Below, one piece after another: positions 54,555 through 63,366 of a DNA stretch of 64,000 bases. The translations under genes were made by a program, and so were the position numbers. Each line of letters starts with the position of its first letter. Position 1 is the first letter of the stretch. The notes under the pieces were generated by a model. It was not told the origin of the DNA and did not search any database. It saw only the letters and a list, made by a program, of their open reading frames with translations. The stretch is from positions 62,001-126,000 of the forward strand of contig NZ_VLLA01000008.1 of NCBI RefSeq assembly GCF_007830635.1. Direction: 5' to 3'. The DNA comes from Bradyrhizobium huanghuaihaiense (GTDB lineage: Bacteria > Pseudomonadota > Alphaproteobacteria > Rhizobiales > Xanthobacteraceae).

Positions 54555-54763
54555 TTCTTCTCCCGACGTTGGCCTTCGACCTTTCTTTTTGACCATTCTA
54601 TATAGTCGCATATATCGGCATTAAGCGCCATTCGCTCGATCGCGGGGCGATCCGAAGCGCCAATCCTTCCAGTACCGAGAATGCCGCGGCCGCGGAACTC
54701 GGTAGTTCGCCCATCGGTTATTGCAGCGGTTTGTTCGCGCGGCGTACAGACTCAAGGTTCACC

Positions 54764-55012
54764 ATGGATGTGATCGTTACACCGGCAGAGGGAGGCACGG
54801 TTTGGCAGCTGACGGACCTGCTCGGCCGCTCGATGGGGCGCATCACGGCAAGCGCTCCACGTCAGTTCATGATCCATCCGGAGGGCCACGCATCGGAAAC
54901 TATGGCCGGCATACAGCAAGGGCCGCACGCCTCGCTCGACGCCGCACTGGCTGAGATCGAGAGGCACACCCGGGGCGTCTGCCGTCGAAATCCTGGCGAA
55001 GATCAGCTTTAG
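54764..55012 (+). CDS. Small conserved protein of unknown function
   Basis: 82 residues from ATG 54764. The chain TPAEGGTVWQLTDLLGRSMG, then RITASAPRQFMIHPEG, looks like a small beta sheet. A final helix follows (ASLDAALAEIERHTRGVCRR). The pattern resembles small Bradyrhizobium proteins of unknown role. No clear Shine-Dalgarno sequence, so the start is less certain. Confidence 0.6.
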   Translation: MDVIVTPAEGGTVWQLTDLLGRSMGRITASAPRQFMIHPEGHASETMAGIQQGPHASLDAALAEIERHTRGVCRRNPGEDQL

Positions 55013-55273
55013 ACAGCGCCCAACAATCCAGATCGTCGGCAGAGTATCCTATATTTACTGCGGGAAGATCTATATGTTTTACAGGTAACGCCCGCCCAGA
55101 TTGCCTGATGACGGGACCGTCAGTTCCGGTAGAAGGAATTGTGGATTTTCGCGCGAGGACCGAGCGAATGTGGGCTCCGGCGGATGTCACCGCCGATCAT
55201 TGCGTTGCCGTGTTCGCCGAGATCTTTTGGCGGCTCGGCTCGACGCAACCCTGACAGTGCGGAGGGAACCCGC

Positions 55274-56638
55274 TTGAGCCGCTTGGTCATCGTCTCCAAC
55301 CGTGTCGCCTTGCCGGCAGAAGCTGCGCAGCGCAGCGGCGGGCTCGTGACCGGCCTCGTCGACGCTCTGCATCAGGCTGGAGGCTTATGGTTCGGGTGGA
55401 GTGGCAAGCTTGGAGAAACAACACCAGAGCCGAACGTTTTTGAGACCGAGGGAGTGACGTACGCTACCGTCGATCTTACCCGCGCGGACCATGACGGCTA
55501 CTACAGCGGCTTCTCCAACGCGGCACTGTGGCCCTTATTCCACTATCGCCTTGACCTCATGAACTTTACCCGCCGGGACTTGGCCGCCTATCGACGGGTG
55601 AACGCCGTGCTCGCCGACGCCCTCGCGCCCCTGCTCAGCCCGAGTGACCTCGTCTGGGTGCATGACTACCATCTGATCCCGATGGCCGAGGAACTTCGCC
55701 GCGCCGGCGCCACACAGCGGATCGGGTTTTTCTTGCATACGCCGTTTCCGTCTTTGGGGGTGCTGGCGACCCTTCCTCACTACGGCGACCTGCTGAAATC
55801 ACTGTGCGCTTACGATCTCGTCGGCTTCCAGACGGTGGAGGATTTGACCGCCTTCCATGACGCCATCCTTCGCCGTGCAGGAGGCACGATTTCGTCCGAT
55901 GGCCACGTTCACGCTTTCGATCGGGTTCTGCGCGCCGGCGCCTTCCCGATTGGTATCGATACTGAAGCGATCGCCGAAATGGCTAGTCGCGCTGTGAAAT
56001 CCCGAACGGCACGCCGGCTGCAGGAGAGTCTCCGGGGGCGCAAGCTCATCATTGGGGTGGACCGGCTGGATTACAGTAAGGGTCTCGAGCACCGGTTCAA
56101 AGCGTTCGCCGCCTTTCTCGAGGGCTATCCCACATACCGCAACCACGTCCGCTTGCTGCAGATCGCCACCGCAACGCGCAGCGACGTTCCTGAATACCGT
56201 GCGCTGCGGCAGAGGCTCGGTGCGCTGGCGGGCGACGTGGCCGGACGCTTCGCGGAACTCGACTGGGCGCCAATCCAGTATTTGAACAGGAGCTTTTCCC
56301 AGCGCTCGCTCGCTGGCTTCTTTCGGCTCAGTCGCGTCGCTCTTGTCACTCCGTTGCGCGACGGAATGAACCTGGTTGCCAAGGAGTATGTCGCTGCACA
56401 GAACCCCGATGACCCCGGCGTGCTCATTCTCTCGCCCTTCGCGGGCGCGGCCTATGAACTCGACGCTGCCGTGATCGCCAACCCCTATGACCCCGACGCC
56501 GTCGCCGAAGCATTGCGGACAGCGCTGGGGATGCCACTTGAGGAGCGATGCGAGCGTTGGGGGGCCATGATGGCGGTGCTGCGCCGCAATAGCATTATGG
56601 CATGGCGCGAGAGTTTCCTCGGGGCACTCAGCAGCTAA
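55274..56638 (+). CDS. otsA: Trehalose-6-phosphate synthase, second copy
   Basis: 454 residues from TTG 55274, with GGAGGG at good spacing. The upstream frame to 55139 has no family similarity. GT20 signatures are LVIVSNRVALPAEAAQRSGG, WVHDYHLIPMAEELR, GFFLHTPFPS, GVDRLDYSKGLEHRF, PLRDGMNLVAKEYVAAQNP and ILSPFAGAAYEL. It differs clearly from the copy at 35235, so it is not a recent duplicate. It has no otsB beside it and sits among stress-type genes. Confidence 0.95.
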   Translation: MSRLVIVSNRVALPAEAAQRSGGLVTGLVDALHQAGGLWFGWSGKLGETTPEPNVFETEGVTYATVDLTRADHDGYYSGFSNAALWPLFHYRLDLMNFTRRDLAAYRRVNAVLADALAPLLSPSDLVWVHDYHLIPMAEELRRAGATQRIGFFLHTPFPSLGVLATLPHYGDLLKSLCAYDLVGFQTVEDLTAFHDAILRRAGGTISSDGHVHAFDRVLRAGAFPIGIDTEAIAEMASRAVKSRTARRLQESLRGRKLIIGVDRLDYSKGLEHRFKAFAAFLEGYPTYRNHVRLLQIATATRSDVPEYRALRQRLGALAGDVAGRFAELDWAPIQYLNRSFSQRSLAGFFRLSRVALVTPLRDGMNLVAKEYVAAQNPDDPGVLILSPFAGAAYELDAAVIANPYDPDAVAEALRTALGMPLEERCERWGAMMAVLRRNSIMAWRESFLGALSS

Positions 56639-56968
56639 CTGGGGATGTCGTTCGGAGGGTAGCATCACTGCAGCAGGTCGTGATCCGCTCGTCAACCAAG
56701 TCGCCCCAGTCCGCCGATAAAATGGTACTTGGAAATCCTCTCCCTGGCGTAAATGATCCTCGAGTGACGGGACCACTTGCATCCGCCTGATCGCCGCGCT
56801 GACCAGATAGACCACAGGCAAGTCGCCCGCCGCCTTCTCCGCCTCCGCGTCAACGTAGTAAACTTATTCTGCTGGCTCAGCGCGAGGCACCCCAATCAGC
56901 CCCTTCTCATCTCAAAACGCCCTGTACCCGATTGTCATGGCCCTCCTAACTGACTGTGGATTTAACGA
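56639..56968. other. Intergenic stretch, no supported gene
   Basis: 330 bp between otsA and the DUF1003 gene. No gene or clear terminator seen. Confidence 0.45.
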
Positions 56969-57499
56969 ATGACCAACGAGCAAAGCCACAAAGTGCACCT
57001 AAGTCCCGAAGACCAGGAGCGGTTGCGAGAACTTCGGGCGCAAAAGCCAGCCCGCAACTTACCCAAGCTCGCACTGACGCCGGGCGCGATGCTTGCCGAC
57101 CGGGTTGCTGAAACAGTTGGTTCTTGGCGCTTCATCATTATCCAAAGCGTGCTACTCGGCATTTGGATCATTCTGAACATGATCGCATTCATCAACCATT
57201 GGGACCCTTATCCCTTCATCTTGCTGAACTTGGTTCTTTCTTTCCAAGCAGCCTACGCGGCGCCCATCATCATGATGAGCCAGAACCGTCAATCCGAGAT
57301 TGACCGCAGGCACGCAGAACACGACTATCGAATAAATGTGAAGGCTGAACTCGAGATCGAATTGTTGCACAACAAGATTGACGCCTTGCGCGAGCAAGAA
57401 ATCTTGCAGCTACTCAACATCATTCAGCGTTTGTCCGCGCACCTTGCGCCCGAGCTTGTCGCCGCTATCGAGGCCGAAGCGGTGCCGGGCAAGACCTAG
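56969..57499 (+). CDS. DUF1003 domain membrane protein
   Basis: 176 residues. Two membrane helices at about 55-75 (FIIIQSVLLGIWIILNMIAF) and 85-105 (FILLNLVLSFQAAYAAPIIM) are separated by NHWDPYP. The MMSQNRQSEIDRRHAEHDY segment that follows is the DUF1003 signature. The C-terminal 60 residues form a coiled coil (AELEIELLHNKIDALREQEI). It is an inner membrane protein of unknown role. Confidence 0.92.
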   Translation: MTNEQSHKVHLSPEDQERLRELRAQKPARNLPKLALTPGAMLADRVAETVGSWRFIIIQSVLLGIWIILNMIAFINHWDPYPFILLNLVLSFQAAYAAPIIMMSQNRQSEIDRRHAEHDYRINVKAELEIELLHNKIDALREQEILQLLNIIQRLSAHLAPELVAAIEAEAVPGKT

Positions 57500-58247
57500 G
57501 CGGTGACGACCTTGTCTATCATGGACCAGAAGGGAAGCGGGAAGCACTGATGTTTATCGGGCACGAGATTTTCATTCCCGCTCTATCGTCGAGGTTGTCA
57601 GTTAGAGGGCACTTGTAGCGCTGACACCTTCGAGGCGACGCCAAGTTCGACCGGATCCGCTAGTCAAGGCACAGGCTGCTCGCGATGTTCCTGAAGCAGT
57701 TCGTCAAGTCGTTTTGCGCACCACGTGAACACCTTCGCCTCGGCCAAGGCAACGGCCTCAGTGCGGGGGCATCTGAGGCCGCTAAGCCTTCCGCCGGGCA
57801 TTGGGGCAAAATGTCGACCGGTCAGTGGGCTTGGTTCTCGAAGATAAGATCTCCGATTGCGGAGGACCAAGAAGTCCCAAGATCAATCGTTCCAGCCGTT
57901 TGAGAGTATTGCCTGTCCTAACTTGGGCAATATTCTAAAGACTCAGGACGTGCCCCTCCGCCCCCGGGGCTCACCGCCGGCACTGACTTGCGGAAGCGAT
58001 GACTTCGGTGCGTCGCCGTCTTTGGGTAGCGCTCGGACAAGCAATCCGCTCGAGGATGCCAGCACGCTACGCCGATTCTGCACCTGATGAATAACTCCCG
58101 CTTTGGGTCACCTCGTTGCGGAAGATGAAACCAATTGACCTTCCCGCGACCAAAACGGCTATCTATTGATCCGGGGGGTGGTCAATATTGACCAGCAGCT
58201 GTAAGAGTTTCAGGTCATATTTCGCCAAAATGGGGGTTGGCGGATCG
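57500..58247. other. Gene-poor stretch
   Basis: About 750 bp. Small frames occur on both strands (for example 57664-57870 minus) but none has family similarity or a good start. The perfect palindrome GGTCAATATTGACC lies near 58180-58195. Confidence 0.45.
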
Positions 58248-58415
58248 ATGCAGTCACTCGACGATAAGCTTTTTTACCTCCAATCCATTTCAAAGGATCT
58301 CAATACACAGCTGCTCACTTTGATCGCTTTGCGAGAGAGCACCAACGAGGCCTACAGAAAGATCGCCTATCGGGGCAGGCGCAGGCGGTGTCGACGCGCG
58401 AGAGAGAGAATTTAA
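58248..58415 (+). CDS. Possible small protein, 55 residues
   Basis: From ATG 58248 the chain MQSLDDKLFYLQSISKDLNT, then QLLTLIALREST, is a plausible helical protein. The end is a run of Arg (RGRRRRCRRARERI). A longer frame begins at TTG 58188. The ribosome-binding site is weak. No family recognised. Confidence 0.4.
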   Translation: MQSLDDKLFYLQSISKDLNTQLLTLIALRESTNEAYRKIAYRGRRRRCRRARERI

Positions 58416-58527
58416 CCGCAATCTTCCTGTTCTACGCTTTGCAGAACTTACCTATGTCGGTCGACGCTCGCTCCTCCAACCGCTAAATAGGCCGAAGTCG
58501 CTCTTGCGCAGTGAGCCGAAGCGCGAA

Positions 58528-58773
58528 TCAGGTTGAGCTGGACTCGCCACCGGTAGGACCTCGCTGGTCCCAGAGAATGACGGACCAGGCTCTTTCGTGA
58601 AGATAGTAGAGGATCATTTTCGTGATCGCTTCAGCGCCGGCGATCGAGCCTGCAACCTTTACGCTGCCCGTGAAGATGAAACTCAGCACGAAGGTGTCGA
58701 TACTACCGGTAATCCTCCAACTGACGGCCTTGACGATAGAGCGAAAATGGGAATCTCGTACCCGAATGAACAT
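58528..58773 (-). CDS. DUF2061 domain membrane protein
   Basis: 81 residues; AGGAACCG precedes ATG 58773. The DUF2061 pattern is clear: RSIVKAVSWRITGSIDTFVL, GSVKVAGSIAGAEAITKMIL, then YYLHERAWSVILW. Two short membrane helices are expected. It is a small inner membrane protein of unknown function. Confidence 0.9.
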   Translation of the reverse strand: MFIRVRDSHFRSIVKAVSWRITGSIDTFVLSFIFTGSVKVAGSIAGAEAITKMILYYLHERAWSVILWDQRGPTGGESSST

Positions 58774-59128
58774 CGGTTCCTCCCGGTCCCGGCGTCGGCA
58801 TCCACATTCTCGGGCGCCATGTGTCCGCCGGCGGCCGGAGCTTCGGCTCGGCGACGATGGCCATCCTGCTGATCAAGAGAGCTGCCACCGAGGAGGCATT
58901 CCGGATCGCATTGGGCACTTTTGTCGGGGTCGATATCGATCTTGTTCCCCGAATTGTTGTTGAATGTACTGTGAGTCGAGACCGTATTGTACTGATCCTC
59001 CAGGATCTTGCCGCCACGACCGAGCTGTGGTTTCACGGCTCTGCTTATCGCCAAGCGCAGGTCATTCTTCTACGATTGTGGTACTGAGCGCACATGACTC
59101 CAGTCGCGGGACTCTCGTGATCCAGGTC
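58774..59128. other. Intergenic stretch with one doubtful frame
   Basis: 355 bp. A minus-strand frame across this stretch (58683-59054) contains an Asn/Ser/Asp-rich patch (STFNNNSGNKIDIDPDKSAQ) but overlaps the DUF2061 gene and has no good start. I do not call it. Confidence 0.35.
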
Positions 59129-59500
59129 TCAGGCCAGTCTATGAAATGCTGGCGGCAACGCCTCCCGAACGAGTTCACTTAGATCCAAAGCCTCGCCGCT
59201 TTCCGTAATGTCAGAGAATAGAACCTCGACAAAAGGATGCTGGCGGTTGAATGCGGCGCCTCGCTGGTATTTCGCGCTCACAATCCGCTGAAGTGCGGCA
59301 AGGTTCAGCCTGCCAAGCGCATTGTATTGATCGCGGAACAGACTTTGTCGTCCTCCACGATGCTCGACAGACTCCGCCCAAACGTCCATCACCTTCCGGC
59401 CCATGAACGCCTCGACCCGTTCATTTCCATCCAGAGCAAAAAGCCGTAGCCCGTCCATGGTGTGTGGTCCGTCATCAACTCGAAACTGTGTAAATGACAT
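59129..59500 (-). CDS. Small unknown protein (DUF1488-like)
   Basis: 123 residues from ATG 59500, with GGAGGA at ideal spacing. It opens FTQFRVDDGPHTMDGLRLFA and continues LDGNERVEAFMGRKVMDVWA, recalling DUF1488 proteins at the N-terminus. The middle is GGRQSLFRDQYNALGRLNLA. The C-terminal part is charged and helical. It lies 13 bp after the stop of the next upstream gene (59514-60032), so the two are probably co-transcribed. Confidence 0.7.
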   Translation of the reverse strand: MSFTQFRVDDGPHTMDGLRLFALDGNERVEAFMGRKVMDVWAESVEHRGGRQSLFRDQYNALGRLNLAALQRIVSAKYQRGAAFNRQHPFVEVLFSDITESGEALDLSELVREALPPAFHRLA

Positions 59501-59513
59501 GGGAGTCCTCCTG

Positions 59514-60032
59514 TTATCGACGTCTATTTTCATCGGCAGCCACGTCGCGGACTGCGCCTCCCTCGTTGTCCCACCGTGACAGAGCCAGAGCGACCGTTCT
59601 CACATCGCTAGGCGTGCCTTCTGTTAAAGGCAGTTTGCTACGACCGGCATCATCCTTGTGCTTATGCAGAAATCGCGCGATTTGCCCGCGGAGCGCCGCC
59701 GTCTCCAACAACTTGCCGACCGACCCGGCGGTGTCGAAGATCTCTCGCCGCAGCGTCGTCGGCAGGGCGTTCCATTGCATGATGATGGCCGCGCCGAGAC
59801 AACGCAAAACGAGCTCTTCTTCGGCCGCAAGGGCTGCGCCGCTCGATCCGTCCTGCTCCGCAACGTGCACTGCATTGTCATAGTCGTCCGCCAGACCCTG
59901 CTCGTTATCCGCGAGCGAGGCAAGTCGGTCCTGCAGTTGTTGAAATTTACGGATCTCAGCCGGACCGATCGAACGCTTAATCAGTTCGCCGTACTCGACT
60001 GCCTTTGCACGATATTGCTGAGATTTAAACAT
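59514..60032 (-). CDS. Unknown protein sharing mini-domains with 54279-54554
   Basis: 172 residues from ATG 60032 (GGGG upstream; longer frame to 60140 unsupported). The N-terminal 70 residues form a helical piece (QQYRAKAVEYGELIKRSIGP, QQLQDRLASLADNEQ). The middle, EEELVLRCLGAAIIMQWNAL and LRGQIARFLHKHKDD, is homologous to the small protein at 54279-54554. The C-terminus carries ALALSRWDNEGGAVRD. The domain order is therefore permuted between the two. Function unknown. Confidence 0.7.
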   Translation of the reverse strand: MFKSQQYRAKAVEYGELIKRSIGPAEIRKFQQLQDRLASLADNEQGLADDYDNAVHVAEQDGSSGAALAAEEELVLRCLGAAIIMQWNALPTTLRREIFDTAGSVGKLLETAALRGQIARFLHKHKDDAGRSKLPLTEGTPSDVRTVALALSRWDNEGGAVRDVAADENRRR

Positions 60033-60624
60033 GCCGGGCCCCTTTCGTTGAAAGTCTCGGCCCATTCCGACCAACTTCGATGGTTGATCAGACATACATA
60101 GATATGGGGACCAAAGGTTCGAATAACGAGCCCAGGGCACAAATAAACTGGTACGAAAAGACCGCGCTAGTTGGCAATGGTTGGCGTCTAACGCTCGTGT
60201 CTCTCAAAGAGGCTCGCCGCTACAGCTGATTACAATCATCCCGTCAAATTCTCATGAGTGAGCAATATTGACCAGCGGGCCGCGCTCCGAGTCGATACTG
60301 CTGTGATCACCGCCGACCGTTGGCACCCATCGGTGACAGAGAGTTGGACAGTGCGCCCGCCCTGTCCCACAGGGGGCAAGTTTGCCCGATCACAAGCAAA
60401 GACCCTATCACCTCGCGCGGCGGCGCAGCCTCGTTGTCCCAAATGGCAGTCGCGTACAGAGGTGCGAAACGTTGCGGTGGCCCATGCTCGGTTCGAGCAC
60501 TGGACCCTGCGTTGCATCAGGTGCGCCCATATTCATGAGGCGCAGATAGCCGCCGACCCGATGAAGTCCGGTGCTGTCGATTGGGAACACAGCCACCTGC
60601 GAGGGCCGCAGTAAGGATCATGAC
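60033..60624. other. Gene-poor stretch with a mini-domain remnant
   Basis: About 590 bp. On the minus strand near 60400-60480 the reading LYATAIWDNEAAPPREV recalls the RWDNEGGA motif of neighbouring proteins but is not part of a convincing gene. CAATATTGACCAGC, also found near 58185, occurs near 60262. Confidence 0.4.
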
Positions 60625-60828
60625 ATGACAGAGCTGCCGCGCAACGATCTCGGTAGTCACGATTGGGCTGCCCGGGCATCTGAGGCTCTGGCACGGGCAG
60701 AGAAGTTGCCGGCCGGATCGATGCGATCCGAAGCCATCAGAAAAGCCGAACAACTTGGCTTTGCCGCTGACATGAGGAAATGGCTGATACCGAAAAAGCC
60801 CAACGGCGCACCGAAAGTGACCGGCTGA
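60625..60828 (+). CDS. Small helical protein of unknown function
   Basis: 67 residues; AAGGA lies upstream of ATG 60625. The core, DWAARASEALARAEKLPAGS and MRSEAIRKAEQLGFAADMRK, is a helical hairpin that recurs in the C-terminal half of the protein at 60928-61356. Function unknown. Confidence 0.65.
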   Translation: MTELPRNDLGSHDWAARASEALARAEKLPAGSMRSEAIRKAEQLGFAADMRKWLIPKKPNGAPKVTG

Positions 60829-60927
60829 CCGCGATCCAAGACATAGGACGCGTCCTCAACTCGGAATGGCAAACTGCCTTCCCACGCCGATCTCTGGGCT
60901 GGGTAGACGTGCACAGGTGGACGGTTG

Positions 60928-61356
60928 ATGGCAAAGACTTATTTCTCGTCCCGCGTCTCACTCCTCGCCCAGCCAGCAACCGCATTGTCCAAAATGCAAC
61001 GCGAGGATGCATTTGGAGCAGGGCCATCCGGCTTCGATATCCGCGCACTTGAGTGCGCCAAGTGCGATCATGCTCACATCGTCACGGTCGCAACTGGTCT
61101 GGTGAGTGACAGCCGCAGCCTGCACGCGAGAGCGATTGACGCGCTTGAGGAAGCGCAGGCGATGTCGCCCGGCGCACAGCGAACCGAGGGGCTCAAAAAG
61201 GCGGGCCTTCTCCGTAGAACTGCGGGCAATCAGGGGGTAATGTCTGCGAAACGGGGCAAGCCCCGAAAAGTGATCAGTTGGCTAAAGCAGCAGCTCGCCG
61301 CTCGGCTCGAAAGGCTTGGCGCTTGGCAGCCAACCGAAATCGAGCAAATTCGCTGA
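60928..61356 (+). CDS. Small unknown protein with zinc-knuckle-like CxxC and helical repeat domain
   Basis: 142 residues from ATG 60928. The N-terminal half, YFSSRVSLLAQPATALSKMQ and SGFDIRALECAKCDHAHIVT, is a pattern I know from many rhizobial unknowns, with a CAKC pair. The second half, SLHARAIDALEEAQAMSPGA and QRTEGLKKAGLLRRTAG, is related to the preceding small protein, followed by a basic KRGKPRK segment. The two kinds of domain look fused here. Function unknown. Confidence 0.65.
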   Translation: MAKTYFSSRVSLLAQPATALSKMQREDAFGAGPSGFDIRALECAKCDHAHIVTVATGLVSDSRSLHARAIDALEEAQAMSPGAQRTEGLKKAGLLRRTAGNQGVMSAKRGKPRKVISWLKQQLAARLERLGAWQPTEIEQIR

Positions 61357-61372
61357 GTCAAAGGAGGCTCCC

Positions 61373-62050
61373 GTGGCGAAGCCAACCAAGGAGATGTTTG
61401 ACCCCAAAACGTTTCTCGCCAAAGTGGGCGCGGGGAAAACGATTCTCGAACTTCCCAAGAACCAACATGTGTTCCAGCAAGGCGACGTCGCGGACACCGT
61501 TTTTTACATTCAAAGAGGCAAAGTCAAGCTAACGGTCGTGTCTGAGCAGGGCAAGGAAGCGGTCGTCGCAATTCTGGAGCCCGGCCAGTTCTTTGGCGAA
61601 GGATGCATGAATGGTCACCCGTTACGCATCGCTACGACAACAGCGATGGAAGATTGCGTCATCACGTCGATCACCAAGGAAGCCATGATGTCGGCTATTC
61701 GTGACGAGCCGAAATTTTCAGAGCTATTCATGTCATACCTCCTGACCCGGAACAGTCGGATTGAGGAGGACCTGATCGACCAGCTATTCAATTCGAGTGA
61801 GCGGCGGCTTGCTCGGCTGCTGTTGCTGCTCGCGAATTTCGGCAAGGAAGGGAGCCCGCAGCCGATCAGCGTGAACATCAGTCAGGAAACATTGGCTGAA
61901 ATGATCGGGACCACGCGATCCCGGGTCAGCTATTTCATGAACAAGTTTCGCAGGCTGGGCCTCATCAGCTATAATGGGCACATTGAGGTCCACAATTCGC
62001 TGTTGAGTGCGGTCTTGCATGAGAAGCCCCTGCTGAGAGAGCGCGACTAG
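61373..62050 (+). CDS. Crp/Fnr family transcriptional regulator
   Basis: 225 residues from GTG 61373, with AAGGAGG at good spacing. The cyclic-nucleotide-binding-type beta barrel is ILELPKNQHVFQQGDVADTV, then FYIQRGKVKLTVVSEQGKEA and FFGEGCMNG. The dimer helix follows. The winged helix is ISQETLAEMIGTTRSRVSYF with MNKFRRLGLISYNG. No N-terminal Cys cluster, so it is not an oxygen-sensing Fnr; the effector is unknown. It is 16 bp after the preceding small gene. Confidence 0.93.
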   Translation: MAKPTKEMFDPKTFLAKVGAGKTILELPKNQHVFQQGDVADTVFYIQRGKVKLTVVSEQGKEAVVAILEPGQFFGEGCMNGHPLRIATTTAMEDCVITSITKEAMMSAIRDEPKFSELFMSYLLTRNSRIEEDLIDQLFNSSERRLARLLLLLANFGKEGSPQPISVNISQETLAEMIGTTRSRVSYFMNKFRRLGLISYNGHIEVHNSLLSAVLHEKPLLRERD

Positions 62051-62434
62051 AAGCACCGTTCCAAGGAACGGCCCCAGCGCGCGGGGGGACGAGCTGAGGC
62101 CGTCATTTCATCGGATGCTTGGGGGCACATGCATCCGGTCACCCGTCACCAAGTTGCGCCGACGACATTGGTTCCGGCAGAAGGTCAAGCCGCTTTTGGT
62201 CGGTTGATCCTTTTCCGAAGTCCCGGACCAGTTCTCGTGAAAGGGATTTAGCATTCAGCCTCATGCAACGCCGTCAGGGGATCATTTCCGCCTGGCGGCG
62301 TTTGTGCATCACAGAGCGAGGGGCGCAATCACTTCGCGCTCAAAATCGCATCATGAGACGGGCTATTTCTTGGAACGATACGAAGCAGCGAACCTTACCT
62401 TCTCAGAGCTGAAACGGTCCCATGAGTTAATCCA
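62051..62434. other. Intergenic stretch, no supported gene
   Basis: 384 bp. CGTTCCAAGGAACG just after the Crp/Fnr stop (62056-62069) is a short palindrome that could be a terminator stem or operator. Nothing else seen. Confidence 0.4.
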
Positions 62435-62635
62435 ATGAACATCGTCCCCGTTGATCGCGCGCTAAGCATATACGGCGTCCTTGCGGACCGCTCCGAGACG
62501 AAGGGCGCCCGTGAATGTCTTTCCAAGCATCTGATGAAATTGTACATCGGCGGCGAAAAAGACCAGCACCGCTTGACGGTGCACGGACTATCGTACCTTC
62601 GCGACCTGGACCGGGCGATCGATTCCAGCAACTGA
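62435..62635 (+). CDS. Small conserved protein of unknown function
   Basis: 66 residues from ATG 62435. The sequence RALSIYGVLADRSETKGARE, then HRLTVHGLSYLRDLDR, has the regular helical character and RLTVxGLxYL motif of a small rhizobial family. No clear Shine-Dalgarno sequence. Function unknown. Confidence 0.55.
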   Translation: MNIVPVDRALSIYGVLADRSETKGARECLSKHLMKLYIGGEKDQHRLTVHGLSYLRDLDRAIDSSN

Positions 62636-62657
62636 ACAGGCAACCTGTCGGCCTGCA

Positions 62658-62915
62658 CTAGCCCTTCTGCGCTTGACGCTGCGTCCGCAGGGAATTGCGC
62701 CGCATCATTCTTGCGTTCGCGGTGCGGACTGCATCCGCCCTTGCTTGTTGTTCTTTCGGAAGTGGCGTCCTGTGTTGCTCGCCGACCGTTGGCGCCATAG
62801 CCAGCTGGGTTGGCGCTGTCGAGCTATGCTCGACAGGCTGCATGCTCATTGCGCCCGTGGATGGTGATTTGCGTTTAGGCATCAGGGACAACTCGTTGCT
62901 ACCGAGTTCGTTCAA
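62658..62915 (-). CDS. Doubtful small basic protein
   Basis: 85 residues from TTG 62915 (GGAGAG upstream) or fewer from ATG 62882. The composition is Gln/Ala/Arg-rich (KEQQARADAVRTANARMMRR) and has no recognisable family. It may be a real small gene or chance. Confidence 0.3.
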   Translation of the reverse strand: MNELGSNELSLMPKRKSPSTGAMSMQPVEHSSTAPTQLAMAPTVGEQHRTPLPKEQQARADAVRTANARMMRRNSLRTQRQAQKG

Positions 62916-63366
62916 TAGCTCTCCGACGGGACCTTGCTGGCGGAAACCTCAAGGTCACCGGTCCTCTCCACTCTTGCGATGTAGCAACCAGCTGCCGCAA
63001 AGGGAATATGCATAGTCGACATTCGACGGCGCGAGCCACCACTCTTCTACGACTGGTTCGGTCTGAAGACCGTCGACTAACCGGTTATCGGCCATCATTT
63101 CCTTCGAATGACTTCACGGCAAGCGTACGTGTGCGCAGTTGTTCGGGAATTTCGTCACTTTATCGTAGGTCTGATCGCCTTCGCGCACACGTAAACCGCA
63201 TCCAATACGGCGAATCGACTGGACGGCGGATGGTTCTCCGATCGCGTCATCCCGGTCATCAATGTAGGGCGCGCTCCGAGGCAGCCACCGTTCTCAAAAA
63301 CCGTCAGCCCAAAGTCGTCACCCACATTTCGGTTGCTACGGGTCATGCGAACCAGCGGTAATGCCG
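62916..63366. other. Intergenic stretch, no supported gene
   Basis: About 450 bp before the convergent end of the transporter gene. No supported gene. Confidence 0.4.
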
